From assembly GCF_019511665.1 (NCBI RefSeq), contig NZ_JAEUAW010000004.1:328340-392339 (forward strand): a DNA stretch of 64,000 nucleotides, written 5' to 3'. This DNA comes from Microbacterium jejuense. GTDB lineage: Bacteria; Actinomycetota; Actinomycetes; Actinomycetales; Microbacteriaceae. Made by a program: the position numbers and the translations under genes. The notes below the pieces were generated by a model. That model saw only the letters and a list, made by a program, of their open reading frames with translations. It made no database searches and was not told the DNA's origin. This document shows positions 45,298 through 55,623 of this stretch, piece by piece (position 1 is the first letter of the stretch; each line of letters starts with the position of its first letter).

Positions 45298-46149
45298 TCA
45301 GTTCGTGGGCGACGGCGTGGGGGTGCTCGCGGGCACCGGCGCGAAGACGCCCGGCCACAGCGCGGCGGCGAGCGGGTAGCCCACGAACGCGACGACGTCG
45401 AGGAGCGTGTGCGCGATGACGAGCGGCATGACGCGGCCCCATCGGCGATAGCACCATCCGAAGACGATGCCCATCACGACGTTGCCGACGATCGCGCCGA
45501 AGCCCTGGTAGGCGTGGTACGCACCCCGCAGCGCCGCCGACGTCAGGATGATGCTCCAGTCGTTCCACCCGAGGCGGCGCAGCCGGTCGAACAGGTAGCC
45601 GATGAAGATGACCTCTTCGGTCAGACCCGCCCGCAGGGCCGAGAGGACGAGCAGCGGGATCGTCCACCACGCGGCATCCAGCGGCGACGCCACCACCGCG
45701 ACGGTGATCCCCAGCGCACGGCCGACCGCGTAGAGCGCGAGCCCCGGCAGACCGATCACGGCGGCGAGCGCGACGCCGCGCCACAGGTCGCCGCCGAACC
45801 TCGTGAAGTCGAGTCCGATGCGGCGAAGCGCGTTGCTCGCGGGCTCCCAGAGCAGGTACACCACGAGGGCGACCAGCGCGAGTGCGAAGAACACCGCGAG
45901 CAGCTGGTACACCACGTCCCACACCGCCTGCGCATCGCGCGACGGGTTCACCTGCGTCTGCTGGGAACCCAGTGGCACGGGCGCCAGGAGCTTGCGCACG
46001 AGCGAGAGCACCGAGTACAGCGCGGACTGGCCGACCGTGACCGCCAGGACGATCCAGATCTCCCACGAGAGGCGGCGTCGCTGGTACCGGGTGCTGGGGG
46101 GCAGGGTACTCGATACCACACCATCAGAGGGCGGGAAAGAGGGGGTCAC
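45298..46149 (-). CDS. CPBP family intramembrane metalloprotease
   Basis: 283 residues with about seven to eight helices and the CPBP/Rce1-like motifs: glutamate pair in GLTEEVIFIGYLFDRL, RGAYHAYQG with the second motif His, and VIAHTLLDV with the third. Motif 1 lacks the usual FRG after EE (IGY instead). Such proteins may cleave membrane or lipidated peptides, or confer immunity; function here unknown. GTG 46149 is the farthest supported start. Convergent with gcvP. Confidence 0.88.
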   Translation of the reverse strand: MTPSFPPSDGVVSSTLPPSTRYQRRRLSWEIWIVLAVTVGQSALYSVLSLVRKLLAPVPLGSQQTQVNPSRDAQAVWDVVYQLLAVFFALALVALVVYLLWEPASNALRRIGLDFTRFGGDLWRGVALAAVIGLPGLALYAVGRALGITVAVVASPLDAAWWTIPLLVLSALRAGLTEEVIFIGYLFDRLRRLGWNDWSIILTSAALRGAYHAYQGFGAIVGNVVMGIVFGWCYRRWGRVMPLVIAHTLLDVVAFVGYPLAAALWPGVFAPVPASTPTPSPTN

Positions 46150-46196
46150 CTTGTCAGATTGTCACACTTCGCGTCGATTGAGTTAAGGGTGTGTAA

Positions 46197-46245
46197 CGTT
46201 TTGGCCGATCGTTTTGACCATCTCACCAGCGATGCATATCGTTTT
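46197..46245 (+). promoter_or_regulatory. Promoter and CGTTTT repeats upstream of importer 2
   Basis: -35 TTGACC (46214-46219), 17-bp spacer, -10 TATCGT (46237-46242). CGTTTTGGCC (46197-46206) and CGTTTTGACC (46210-46219) are direct repeats 13 bp apart, the second covering the -35. A third CGTTTT lies at 46240-46245. The repeats look like sites for an unidentified regulator. Confidence 0.5.
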
Positions 46246-46308
46246 CCCATCCGCGCGCCCGTCCGGTCGTTCCAGACGCGCGCGCACAAACCCTGCACAG
46301 GAGGAACA

Positions 46309-48147
46309 GTGAGAATGAAGCGCATCTCGGCCGCGGTGGCGCTCACCGCGGTCGGCGCACTGGCGATCTCGGGTTGCGCCGCCAACGGTGGCGGCAACGA
46401 CTCGGGTGACGACTCCGGTCTCGTCGAAGGCTCGTCGATCACGGCGGCGTGGAACCAGGCGTTCTACTCGATGAACGGAAGCACGTCGTACGGTAACGCC
46501 ACGGCGAACAACAACATCAACTACCTCGTCCTCGACGGCTTCAACTACTACGACAACACGCCGAAGCTCATCGAGAACACCTCGTTCGGCTCGTACGAGA
46601 AGCTCTCGGACGACCCGCTGACGGTCAAGTACACGATCGCCGACGGTGTCAAGTGGTCCGACGGTGTGGACGTCGACGCTTCCGACCTCCTGCTGAACTG
46701 GGCGGCCAACTCGCGCGCGCTCGACACTCCGGACTTCGACCCGACGCAGTACCAGGACGCCGAGACCGGTGAGTTCACCGGCGAGCTCCCCACCGACGTC
46801 GTGTACTTCGACTCGGGCGCCACGCCGGACGCGGGCCTCGGCCTCGTCTCGCAGACCCCCGAGGTCAGCGACGACAACAAGTCCATCACCGTCGTCTACG
46901 ACGCCCCGTACGTGGACTGGGAGCTCGCGTTCCCGAGCCCGCTGCCGGCGCACGTGATCGGTGAGAAGGCTCTCAGCATCGACGACGCGCAGGACGCGAA
47001 GGATGCCGTCGTCTCGGCCATCCAGGACAACGACGCCGCGGCGCTCGCGCCCATCTCGTCGTTCTGGAACTCGGGCTTCAACTTCACCGAGATGCCCGAC
47101 GACGCCTCGCTCGTCACCGCGAGCGGCCCGTACATGATCACCGACTTCGTCGCCGACCAGTACGTGACGCTGAAGGCCAACCCCGAGTACAAGGGTGACA
47201 ACGCGCCGAACATCGAAGAGATCACGATCCGCTTCATCCCGGACCCGCTCGCCGCGGTCCAGGCGCTGCAGAACGGCGAGGTCGACGTCATCTCGCCGCA
47301 GGCCACGGCCGACATCAAGACGGCGCTCGACGCGGTCGACGGCATCACCGTCAAGACCGGCCTCGAGGGCACGTACGAGCACGTCGACCTGCAGTTCGAC
47401 CAGGGCAAGAACAGCCAGAACATCTTCTCGAACCCCAAGGCTCGTGAGGCGTTCATGAAGGTCATCCCGCGTCAGGAGATCCTCGACACCCTGATCAAGC
47501 CGATCTCGGGTGACGACGCCACGCTGCGCAGCTCGCAGATCTTCGTCCCCGGTGCCGAGGGCTACGACGAGTCGGTCGCCAACAACGGCTCGGAGGCGTA
47601 CGCCGAGGTCGACATCGAAGGCGCCAAGGCCCTGCTGGCCGAGTCGGGCATCACCGACACCTCGGTCTGCATCCTCTACGCGTCGAACAACCCGCGTCGT
47701 GTCAACGAGTTCGCCCTGATCCAGCAGTCCGCTGCGCAGGCCGGCTTCAACGTCACCGACTGTGGTTCCGAGAAGTGGGGCGGCCTCCTGGGCACCCCGG
47801 GTGCCTACGACGCGTCGCTCTTCGGGTGGCAGTCGACCAGCCTCGGTGTGACCAGCTCGGGTCCGACCTTCCAGACCGGTGCGATCAACAACATGAACTT
47901 CTACTCGAGCGCGGAGGCTGACGACGTCATCGCCAAGCTCAACGTGGAGTTCGACGCCGACAAGCAGATCGAGCTTCAGCAGCAGCTGGACAAGATCCTG
48001 TGGAATGACTTCTACGGCGTGACCATCTTCCAGTTCCCGGGCGTCACCGCCTTCAGCGACCGTGTGGAGGGCATCGACCCGTCGATCCTCGCTCCCACGA
48101 TCTTCTGGAACGCGTGGGACTGGGCCGTCACCGACTCGGGAGAGTGA
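46309..48147 (+). CDS. Peptide-type ABC substrate-binding lipoprotein (importer 2)
   Basis: 612-residue family 5 binding protein. The signal peptide ends at the lipobox ISGC, followed by an Asn/Gly/Asp linker; the family core motif region is KYTIADGVKWSDGVDVDASD. Longer than the importer 1 protein and only distantly similar, so a different ligand is likely. GTG 46309 is preferred because AGGAGG (46299-46304) is 4 nt upstream; the ATG at 46315 is 10 nt away. An intercistronic hairpin follows, consistent with higher expression of the binding protein than of the permeases. Confidence 0.93.
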   Translation: MRMKRISAAVALTAVGALAISGCAANGGGNDSGDDSGLVEGSSITAAWNQAFYSMNGSTSYGNATANNNINYLVLDGFNYYDNTPKLIENTSFGSYEKLSDDPLTVKYTIADGVKWSDGVDVDASDLLLNWAANSRALDTPDFDPTQYQDAETGEFTGELPTDVVYFDSGATPDAGLGLVSQTPEVSDDNKSITVVYDAPYVDWELAFPSPLPAHVIGEKALSIDDAQDAKDAVVSAIQDNDAAALAPISSFWNSGFNFTEMPDDASLVTASGPYMITDFVADQYVTLKANPEYKGDNAPNIEEITIRFIPDPLAAVQALQNGEVDVISPQATADIKTALDAVDGITVKTGLEGTYEHVDLQFDQGKNSQNIFSNPKAREAFMKVIPRQEILDTLIKPISGDDATLRSSQIFVPGAEGYDESVANNGSEAYAEVDIEGAKALLAESGITDTSVCILYASNNPRRVNEFALIQQSAAQAGFNVTDCGSEKWGGLLGTPGAYDASLFGWQSTSLGVTSSGPTFQTGAINNMNFYSSAEADDVIAKLNVEFDADKQIELQQQLDKILWNDFYGVTIFQFPGVTAFSDRVEGIDPSILAPTIFWNAWDWAVTDSGE

Positions 48148-48193
48148 TCGTCACACGGTAGTCATCGTGCTCAGGCACTGACCACCGAGGTGG

Positions 48194-48222
48194 GGTGCAG
48201 GTCCCCCTGGGGGACCTGCACC
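48194..48222 (+). terminator. Intercistronic hairpin between binding protein and permease genes
   Basis: Perfect 13-bp stem GGTGCAGGTCCCC (48194-48206) / GGGGACCTGCACC (48210-48222) with a 3-nt loop. No U-tract follows. It probably attenuates or stabilises so that the binding protein is made in excess. Unlike most terminators here, it does not contain GGATGCC. Confidence 0.75.
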
Positions 48223-48316
48223 TCGCCGCGTTACACTCCTCTCAGCGGCGGGCACGAGGCCGGCAGCACGCCGACTCCTGCCCCTGCTGATTCATCGATT
48301 GGCAGGCGGCCACAAC

Positions 48317-49834
48317 ATGGCTTCATTCATCATCCGGCGGTTGATCGCATCGATCTTCGTGCTCTTCGCCGCGACATTCCTGATGTATCTGCTGGTGGCG
48401 TACTCGGGCGATCCCCTGGAAGACCTCCGGCAGAGCAACGCTCCTAACAAGGAGTCCCTCATCGAGGCGCGCACCAAGCTCCTCAACCTCGACGTCCCGC
48501 CGCCGCTGCGCTACTTCCTGTGGCTCGGCGGTGTCTTCCGCGGCGACTTCGGCATCTCGATCCAGAACCAGCCGGTCAACGCCCTGCTGGGCAACGCGAT
48601 CACGTCGACGCTGACGCTGGTCACGACCGCGACCGTCGTCGCGATGGTCCTGGGCATCACCGTCGGCATCGTGTCGGCGCTCCGTCAGTACACCGGGTTC
48701 GACTACAGCGTGACGCTCATCGCGTTCCTGTTCTTCTCGCTCCCGATCTTCTGGGTGGCCGTGCTCCTCAAGCAGTACGGTGCGATCCAGCTGAACAACT
48801 GGCTGGCTGATCCGACGATCTCGGTACCCGTGATCATCGGCTTGGCCATCGTGTCGGGTCTGCTGTGGATGTCGATCCTCGGCGGCAAATGGCGCAAGCG
48901 CCTCACCGTCTTCGCGATCGCGGCAGTGGCGTCCGCCGCGGTGCTGACGTTCCTGTCGGTCACCCAGTGGTTCGCCGACCCGAGCATCGGCATCGTGGTC
49001 TACGCGTTCCTCGCCATCGGCATCGCCGTCGGCGTCACGGCGATCTCGACCGGCCTGCGCAACCGCAAGGCGCTGTACGCATCGCTCATCGTCGCGGTGA
49101 TCGGCATCGCGCTGTACTTCCCGATGATGAACTACATCCTCAACGGGATGACGCTGTGGTTCTTCCTGCTGCTGGCCGTGCTCGCGGTCGTCGTCAGCGG
49201 GGCCATCGGCTGGTTCATGGGCGCACCCGACCGCGGTCCGGTCGTCCGGACGACGGCGATCGTCGGGTTCTTCGTGGCCGCGTTCACCGCGCTCGACAAG
49301 TACATGTCGTACTGGCAGGCGTACGCGAACTCGAGCCGTGTGCGCGGGCGTCCGATCGCGACGGTGGGTTCTTCGACCCCGGGCCTCGGAGGCAACTTCT
49401 GGGTGCAGGGCATCGACCTGTACACCCACCTGCTGCTGCCGACGATCGCGATCATCCTGATCTCGTTCGCGAGCTACACCCGCTATTCGCGGGCGAGCCT
49501 GCTCGAGGTCATGAACCAGGACTACATCCGCACCGCGCGCTCCAAGGGACTCACGGAGCGCACGGTGGTCGTCCGCCACGCGTTCCGCAACGCACTCATC
49601 CCCATCACCACGATCATCGCGTTCGACGTCGGCGCGCTCATCGGCGGCGCGGTCATCACCGAGACGGTGTTCGGCTGGGTCGGCATGGGCCGTCTGTTCG
49701 TGACGGCACTCGGCGCGCACGACCCCAACCCGGTCATGGCGTTCTTCGTGGTGACGGGCACGCTCGCGGTCATCTTCAACCTCATCGCGGACCTCGTCTA
49801 CGCGGCCCTCGACCCGAGAATCAAGGTGGGCTGA
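48317..49834 (+). CDS. Oversized DppB-type peptide ABC permease (importer 2)
   Basis: 505 residues, about 170 more than an ordinary DppB protein (compare 331 for importer 1). The N-terminal part (FIIRRLIASIFVLFAATFLMYL; FRGDFGISIQNQPVNALLGNA) and C-terminal part (EAA loop near NQDYIRTARSKGLTERTVV; VITETVFGWVGMGRLF) are standard. The extra segment, about residues 155-355, sits where the extracytoplasmic loop before helix 5 should be and contains about six more hydrophobic segments. The ATG at 48317 is the first plausible start. Confidence 0.92.
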   Translation: MASFIIRRLIASIFVLFAATFLMYLLVAYSGDPLEDLRQSNAPNKESLIEARTKLLNLDVPPPLRYFLWLGGVFRGDFGISIQNQPVNALLGNAITSTLTLVTTATVVAMVLGITVGIVSALRQYTGFDYSVTLIAFLFFSLPIFWVAVLLKQYGAIQLNNWLADPTISVPVIIGLAIVSGLLWMSILGGKWRKRLTVFAIAAVASAAVLTFLSVTQWFADPSIGIVVYAFLAIGIAVGVTAISTGLRNRKALYASLIVAVIGIALYFPMMNYILNGMTLWFFLLLAVLAVVVSGAIGWFMGAPDRGPVVRTTAIVGFFVAAFTALDKYMSYWQAYANSSRVRGRPIATVGSSTPGLGGNFWVQGIDLYTHLLLPTIAIILISFASYTRYSRASLLEVMNQDYIRTARSKGLTERTVVVRHAFRNALIPITTIIAFDVGALIGGAVITETVFGWVGMGRLFVTALGAHDPNPVMAFFVVTGTLAVIFNLIADLVYAALDPRIKVG

Positions 49835-49835
49835 C

Positions 49836-51020
49836 ATGAACACTTCCATCACCGAAGAGCCCGGCACCGAGACGCAGGCACTGGCCGAGATCTCGATCGA
49901 GCAGAAAGAGACCGAGGGTCTCAGCCAGGGCCAGATCGTCCGTCGCCGGTTCTTCCGGCACCGTGGCGCGATGATCTCGATGATCGTGCTCGCGTTCATC
50001 GTCATCCTGGCGTTCACCTCGGTCGGCGTGTCCCTGTGGGGCATCCGCATCCCGGGCTGGTGGCAGTACTCGTGGGAGGAGATCCCGCCCAAGGTCAACA
50101 ACGGCGAGCCGACCATGAGCCTGTGGCCGCTGCAGTTCGGCGACCACCCGTTCGGGCAGGACGAGGTCGGCCGCGACATCTTCGCGGTCGTCATGCGCGG
50201 TACGCAGCAGTCGATCATGGTCATGGTGATCGTGGGCATCGTGGCCACGCTCATCGGCGTCGTGATCGGCGCGACCGCGGGCTACTACGGCAAGTGGACC
50301 GACTCGGTGCTGATGCGCTTCACCGACATCATCATCACGATCCCGCTGATCGTGATCGGCTCGGTGCTCGGCTTCGCGCTGGGCAGCCTCGGTGCGGCGC
50401 TGCTGGGCGTCGTGATCGGCTTCTTCGCCTGGACGACCATGGCCCGTCTCGTGCGCGGCGAGTTCCTCAGCCTGCGCGAGCGCGAGTTCGTCGACGCCGC
50501 GCGGGTGTCGGGGGCGCGCGACCGCCGGATCATCTTCCGCCACATCCTGCCCAACACGGTGGGCGTCATCGTCGTCAACGCGACGCTGATGATGGCCGGC
50601 GCGATCCTGCTCGAGTCGGCGCTGAGCTTCCTCGGGTTCGGCGTGCAGTCGCCCGACACGTCGCTCGGCAAGATCATCTCCGAGAACCAGGCGGCGTTCT
50701 CCACGCGGCCGTGGCTGTTCTGGTGGCCGGGTCTGTTCATCATCGCGATCGCGCTGTGCGTCAACTTCATCGGCGACGGTCTGCGCGACGCGTTCGACCC
50801 GCGCCAGAAGAAGATGCCGAGCGAGCGCGCGATGGCTCGCGCCGGCCGCGCGAGCGGACCGCTGGCTCCGGCCGTCGACACCACGCCCGCGACGGACGCT
50901 CCGTCGGTCACGGTCATGGGCGCGGCGGTGTACACGAGTGAGGACATCGTGAGCTATCACGACATCCGACCCGAGCACCCCGGCGACCCGACGGACGAAC
51001 CGCTCAACCCGGAGCGGTGA
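49836..51020 (+). CDS. DppC-type peptide ABC permease (importer 2)
   Basis: 394 residues with an N-terminal cytoplasmic arm, six helices and the EAA loop REFVDAARVSGARDRRI. An additional C-terminal tail of about 65 residues (RAMARAGRASGPLAPAVD to GDPTDEPLNPER) is not typical. It starts one base after the preceding stop. The tail ends 10 bp from the convergent PH-like gene. Confidence 0.93.
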   Translation: MNTSITEEPGTETQALAEISIEQKETEGLSQGQIVRRRFFRHRGAMISMIVLAFIVILAFTSVGVSLWGIRIPGWWQYSWEEIPPKVNNGEPTMSLWPLQFGDHPFGQDEVGRDIFAVVMRGTQQSIMVMVIVGIVATLIGVVIGATAGYYGKWTDSVLMRFTDIIITIPLIVIGSVLGFALGSLGAALLGVVIGFFAWTTMARLVRGEFLSLREREFVDAARVSGARDRRIIFRHILPNTVGVIVVNATLMMAGAILLESALSFLGFGVQSPDTSLGKIISENQAAFSTRPWLFWWPGLFIIAIALCVNFIGDGLRDAFDPRQKKMPSERAMARAGRASGPLAPAVDTTPATDAPSVTVMGAAVYTSEDIVSYHDIRPEHPGDPTDEPLNPER

Positions 51021-51030
51021 CGACGTGGTG

Positions 51031-51639
51031 CTAGACCAGCAGACCGATCGTGGTCGCCGCGGCCAGCGCCGCGACGACCGCGATCGTCGCCCAGTGCCAC
51101 GTCACGGTGGCGGCCTCCGGGTCGACGCCGCTGGCGAAGGCTCCCGCATCGCGCAGCTGCTCCCAGTGGCCGCGGATCAGCTGGGCGAGATTGCCGGTCG
51201 GCACCGAGATCGCGTCAGCGGGCCGCAGGCCCCCCGATTCGCCGCGGGCGGATCCGCTCACTCCGTCGAAGTCCTTCGGGGCGAGACCGAGTGTGCGGTG
51301 ACGCCCCGGCGAAGGGGCCGCCCACACCGACACACGTCCGTGGGCGGTGTGCAGGGTGAGCGAGAAGCGCGTATCGATCGCGACGATCGACGGCCACGGG
51401 ACGAAGTGCGTGCGCAGCACGTTCTCGACCGTGATGCCGTGCTCCTGCACCCGCAGGCTCGGACGCCAGAAGAGCGCCCAGGCCACGACGGCGCCGAGGG
51501 CGATCGGCCACACGTATCGCAGCGCGGCCGCGGGATCCGCCCAGACCAGCCCGATGGCGCCGAGAGCGCACACCACGATGGTCACGACAGCGAGGATGCG
51601 GCCGAAGACCGGCCGATAGAAGACCTCCTGGAAAGACAT
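51031..51639 (-). CDS. PH-like domain membrane protein, antisense within importer 2
   Basis: 202 residues. Two N-terminal helices (ILAVVTIVVCALGAIGLVW; VWPIALGAVVAWALFW), a PH-like/bPH domain (LRVQEHGITVENVLRTHFVP with the aromatic-rich continuation) and a final helix (WHWATIAVVAALAAATTIGLLV). Function unknown. It lies on the opposite strand between the DppC-type permease and the fused ATPase, so any read-through of the importer operon is antisense to it. Start ATG 51639; no clear ribosome site. Confidence 0.8.
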   Translation of the reverse strand: MSFQEVFYRPVFGRILAVVTIVVCALGAIGLVWADPAAALRYVWPIALGAVVAWALFWRPSLRVQEHGITVENVLRTHFVPWPSIVAIDTRFSLTLHTAHGRVSVWAAPSPGRHRTLGLAPKDFDGVSGSARGESGGLRPADAISVPTGNLAQLIRGHWEQLRDAGAFASGVDPEAATVTWHWATIAVVAALAAATTIGLLV

Positions 51640-51671
51640 GACTTCAAGCTTTGCAGATGGGACACCACCGA

Positions 51672-53477
51672 ATGACTGACACGACGGGCGTCGAGGCCGA
51701 AACCACGGCTTCGCACGAGGCCCTCCCTGAGACGATCCTCAAGGTAGAGAACCTGGGCGTCGAGTTCTGGGTCGAAGGCGAGTTCTACCCCGCCGCCATC
51801 GACATGAACTACGAAGTGCGGCGCGGCGAGGTCCTCGCCATCGTCGGCGAGTCCGGCTCCGGCAAGAGCACCAGCTCGATGTCGCTGCTGGGCCTGCTCC
51901 CCGAGAACGCACGCGTCACCGGTTCGATCAAGCTCCTCGGCCGCGAACTGCGCGGTGCCGACCCGGTGACGCTGAGGTCGCTGCGCGGCAACGAGATCGC
52001 GGTGATCTTCCAGGAGCCGATGACAGCACTGAACCCGGTGTACACGATCGGCTTCCAGATCATGGAGTCGCTGCGCTCGCACGACCGCGGGCTCGCTCCC
52101 AGCGTCGCGAAGGAGAAGGCGATCGAGCTGCTGCGCATGGTCGAGATGCCCAACCCCGAGCAGTCGTTCAACAAGTACCCGCACCAGCTGTCGGGCGGCC
52201 AGCGTCAGCGCGCCATGATCGCGCAGTCGATCTCGTGCGACCCGCTGCTGCTCATCGCCGACGAGCCGACCACCGCGCTCGATGTGACGGTGCAGGCCGA
52301 GGTGCTCGACCTGCTGCGCAATCTGCACAAGCGCCTGGACTCGGCGATCATCCTGATCACCCACGACATGGGCGTGGTGGCCGACCTCGCCGACCGCATC
52401 ATGGTCATGAAGAACGGCCTCGTGGTCGAGTCGGGCTCCGTCGAGCAGATCTTCCACGACCCGAAGCACCCGTACACGCAGCAGCTGCTGGCCTCCGTGC
52501 CGCACCTCGGCCTCGGCGTCCTGGAGACCGAGCCGACGGTCGCCGACGAGGTCGTCACCGAGACGTCGGCCGTGCCGTCCGTCTCGTCCATCCGCGAGCG
52601 GGCGACCGAGGTCGCCGAAGAGATCATCGAGACCCGCACGCCGGTGCTGGCCTTCGAGGACGTCGCGATCGACTACCCCAAGCGCGGCCGCATCCCGGCG
52701 TTCCGCGCCGCGGAGCACATCGATCTCGCGATCTATCCCGGCGAGATCGTCGGCCTCGTGGGCGAGTCGGGATCGGGCAAGACGACGCTGGGCCGCGCCG
52801 CGATCGGGCTGCTGCCCATCGCGGAGGGCAAGCTCACCGCCGTCGGCACCGACATCTCGAAGCCAAGCCAGAAGGATCTCTTCGCGATCCGCCGTCGCAC
52901 CGGCATCGTTTTCCAGGACCCGGCATCGTCACTGAACCCCCGCATGCCGATCGGCGAGTCCATCGGCGAGCCGATCCTGCTGGCCGGCGTCGCGAAGGGC
53001 AAGGACCTCGACAAGCGCGTCGAAGAGCTGCTGAGCCAGGTCGAGCTGCCCCGTTCGTACCGCAACCGCTTCCCGCACGAGCTCTCGGGCGGTCAGCGTC
53101 AGCGCGTCGGCATCGCGCGCGCCCTCGCACTGGCACCCGAGCTGCTGGTGGCCGACGAACCGACCTCGGCGCTCGACGTGTCGGTGCAGGCCCGCTTCCT
53201 GGATCTGCTGCAGGAGCTGCAGCAGCAGCTGCAGTTCGCGTGCCTGTTCATCAGCCACGACCTCGCGGTCGTCGACATCCTGTCGCACCGCATCGCGGTG
53301 ATGCACCACGGCAAGCTCGTCGAGACCGGCACGCGCGACCAGATCCTGCGCGGCGCGACCGACCCCTACACGCAGCGTCTGATCGCCGCCGTGCCGGTGC
53401 CGAACCCCGAAGAGCAGCGCGTGCGCCGCGAGGCGCGCGCGGCGCTGCTGGCCGCGACGGGCGGTGCCGAGAGCTGA
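51672..53477 (+). CDS. Fused double peptide-ABC ATPase, DppD-DppF type (importer 2)
   Basis: 601 residues with two complete ATPase domains. Domain 1 (about 20-270): Walker A GESGSGKSTS, Q-loop VIFQEPMTALNP, signature LSGGQRQRAMIAQSIS, Walker B LLIADEPTTALD. Domain 2 (about 330-590): Walker A GESGSGKTT, Q-loop IVFQDPASSLNP, signature LSGGQRQRVGIARALA, Walker B LLVADEPTSALD. The linker has repeated Glu/Val-rich segments. One polypeptide can supply both sites for the two permeases upstream. ATG 51672 (TDTTGVEAETT) is chosen; ATG 51657 is possible. Because the PH gene intervenes in antisense, it may have its own promoter. Confidence 0.94.
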   Translation: MTDTTGVEAETTASHEALPETILKVENLGVEFWVEGEFYPAAIDMNYEVRRGEVLAIVGESGSGKSTSSMSLLGLLPENARVTGSIKLLGRELRGADPVTLRSLRGNEIAVIFQEPMTALNPVYTIGFQIMESLRSHDRGLAPSVAKEKAIELLRMVEMPNPEQSFNKYPHQLSGGQRQRAMIAQSISCDPLLLIADEPTTALDVTVQAEVLDLLRNLHKRLDSAIILITHDMGVVADLADRIMVMKNGLVVESGSVEQIFHDPKHPYTQQLLASVPHLGLGVLETEPTVADEVVTETSAVPSVSSIRERATEVAEEIIETRTPVLAFEDVAIDYPKRGRIPAFRAAEHIDLAIYPGEIVGLVGESGSGKTTLGRAAIGLLPIAEGKLTAVGTDISKPSQKDLFAIRRRTGIVFQDPASSLNPRMPIGESIGEPILLAGVAKGKDLDKRVEELLSQVELPRSYRNRFPHELSGGQRQRVGIARALALAPELLVADEPTSALDVSVQARFLDLLQELQQQLQFACLFISHDLAVVDILSHRIAVMHHGKLVETGTRDQILRGATDPYTQRLIAAVPVPNPEEQRVRREARAALLAATGGAES

Positions 53478-53526
53478 TCCGCACGCGCCTGGACGCCTCC
53501 GGAAGGAGATGTCCAGGTGCGCCCGA

Positions 53527-53532
53527 TAGAAT
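53527..53532 (+). promoter_or_regulatory. -10 element of typA adjoining the importer 2 terminator
   Basis: TAGAAT directly abuts the left arm of the terminator (53533-53544). With normal spacing the transcript starts at about 53539, inside that arm. Confidence 0.6.
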
Positions 53533-53560
53533 GGGGGATGCCGGCACTCCGGCATCCCCC
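53533..53560 (+). terminator. Terminator after the importer 2 ATPase gene, overlapping typA start site
   Basis: Perfect 12-bp stem GGGGGATGCCGG (53533-53544) / CCGGCATCCCCC (53549-53560), loop CACT, followed by TCTCTTT. Both arms contain the GGATGCC heptamer. Confidence 0.85.
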
Positions 53561-53580
53561 TCTCTTTCAAGGATTCCCTC

Positions 53581-55494
<1,914 letters not shown>

Positions 55495-55503
55495 GGATCG
55501 AGT

Positions 55504-55549
55504 GGATGCCGCGACCCGTCGCCCGTTGAGGGCCCGGGTCGCGGCATCC
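55504..55549 (+). terminator. Terminator after typA
   Basis: Perfect 15-bp inverted repeat GGATGCCGCGACCCG (55504-55518) / CGGGTCGCGGCATCC (55535-55549), loop 16 nt. The heptamer GGATGCC forms the outer end of each arm. Confidence 0.85.
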
Positions 55550-55623
55550 TCGTCTCCGCTCCGGTCCAATCGCGCACCGGCGGACCGCAGGGCATGGGGG
55601 AGGGCGTCGCTACGATCGACCCC

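Noticed and set aside
45298..46149. CPBP protease as bacteriocin immunity gene
   Set aside because: No bacteriocin or modification genes nearby; neighbours are gcvP and a peptide importer.
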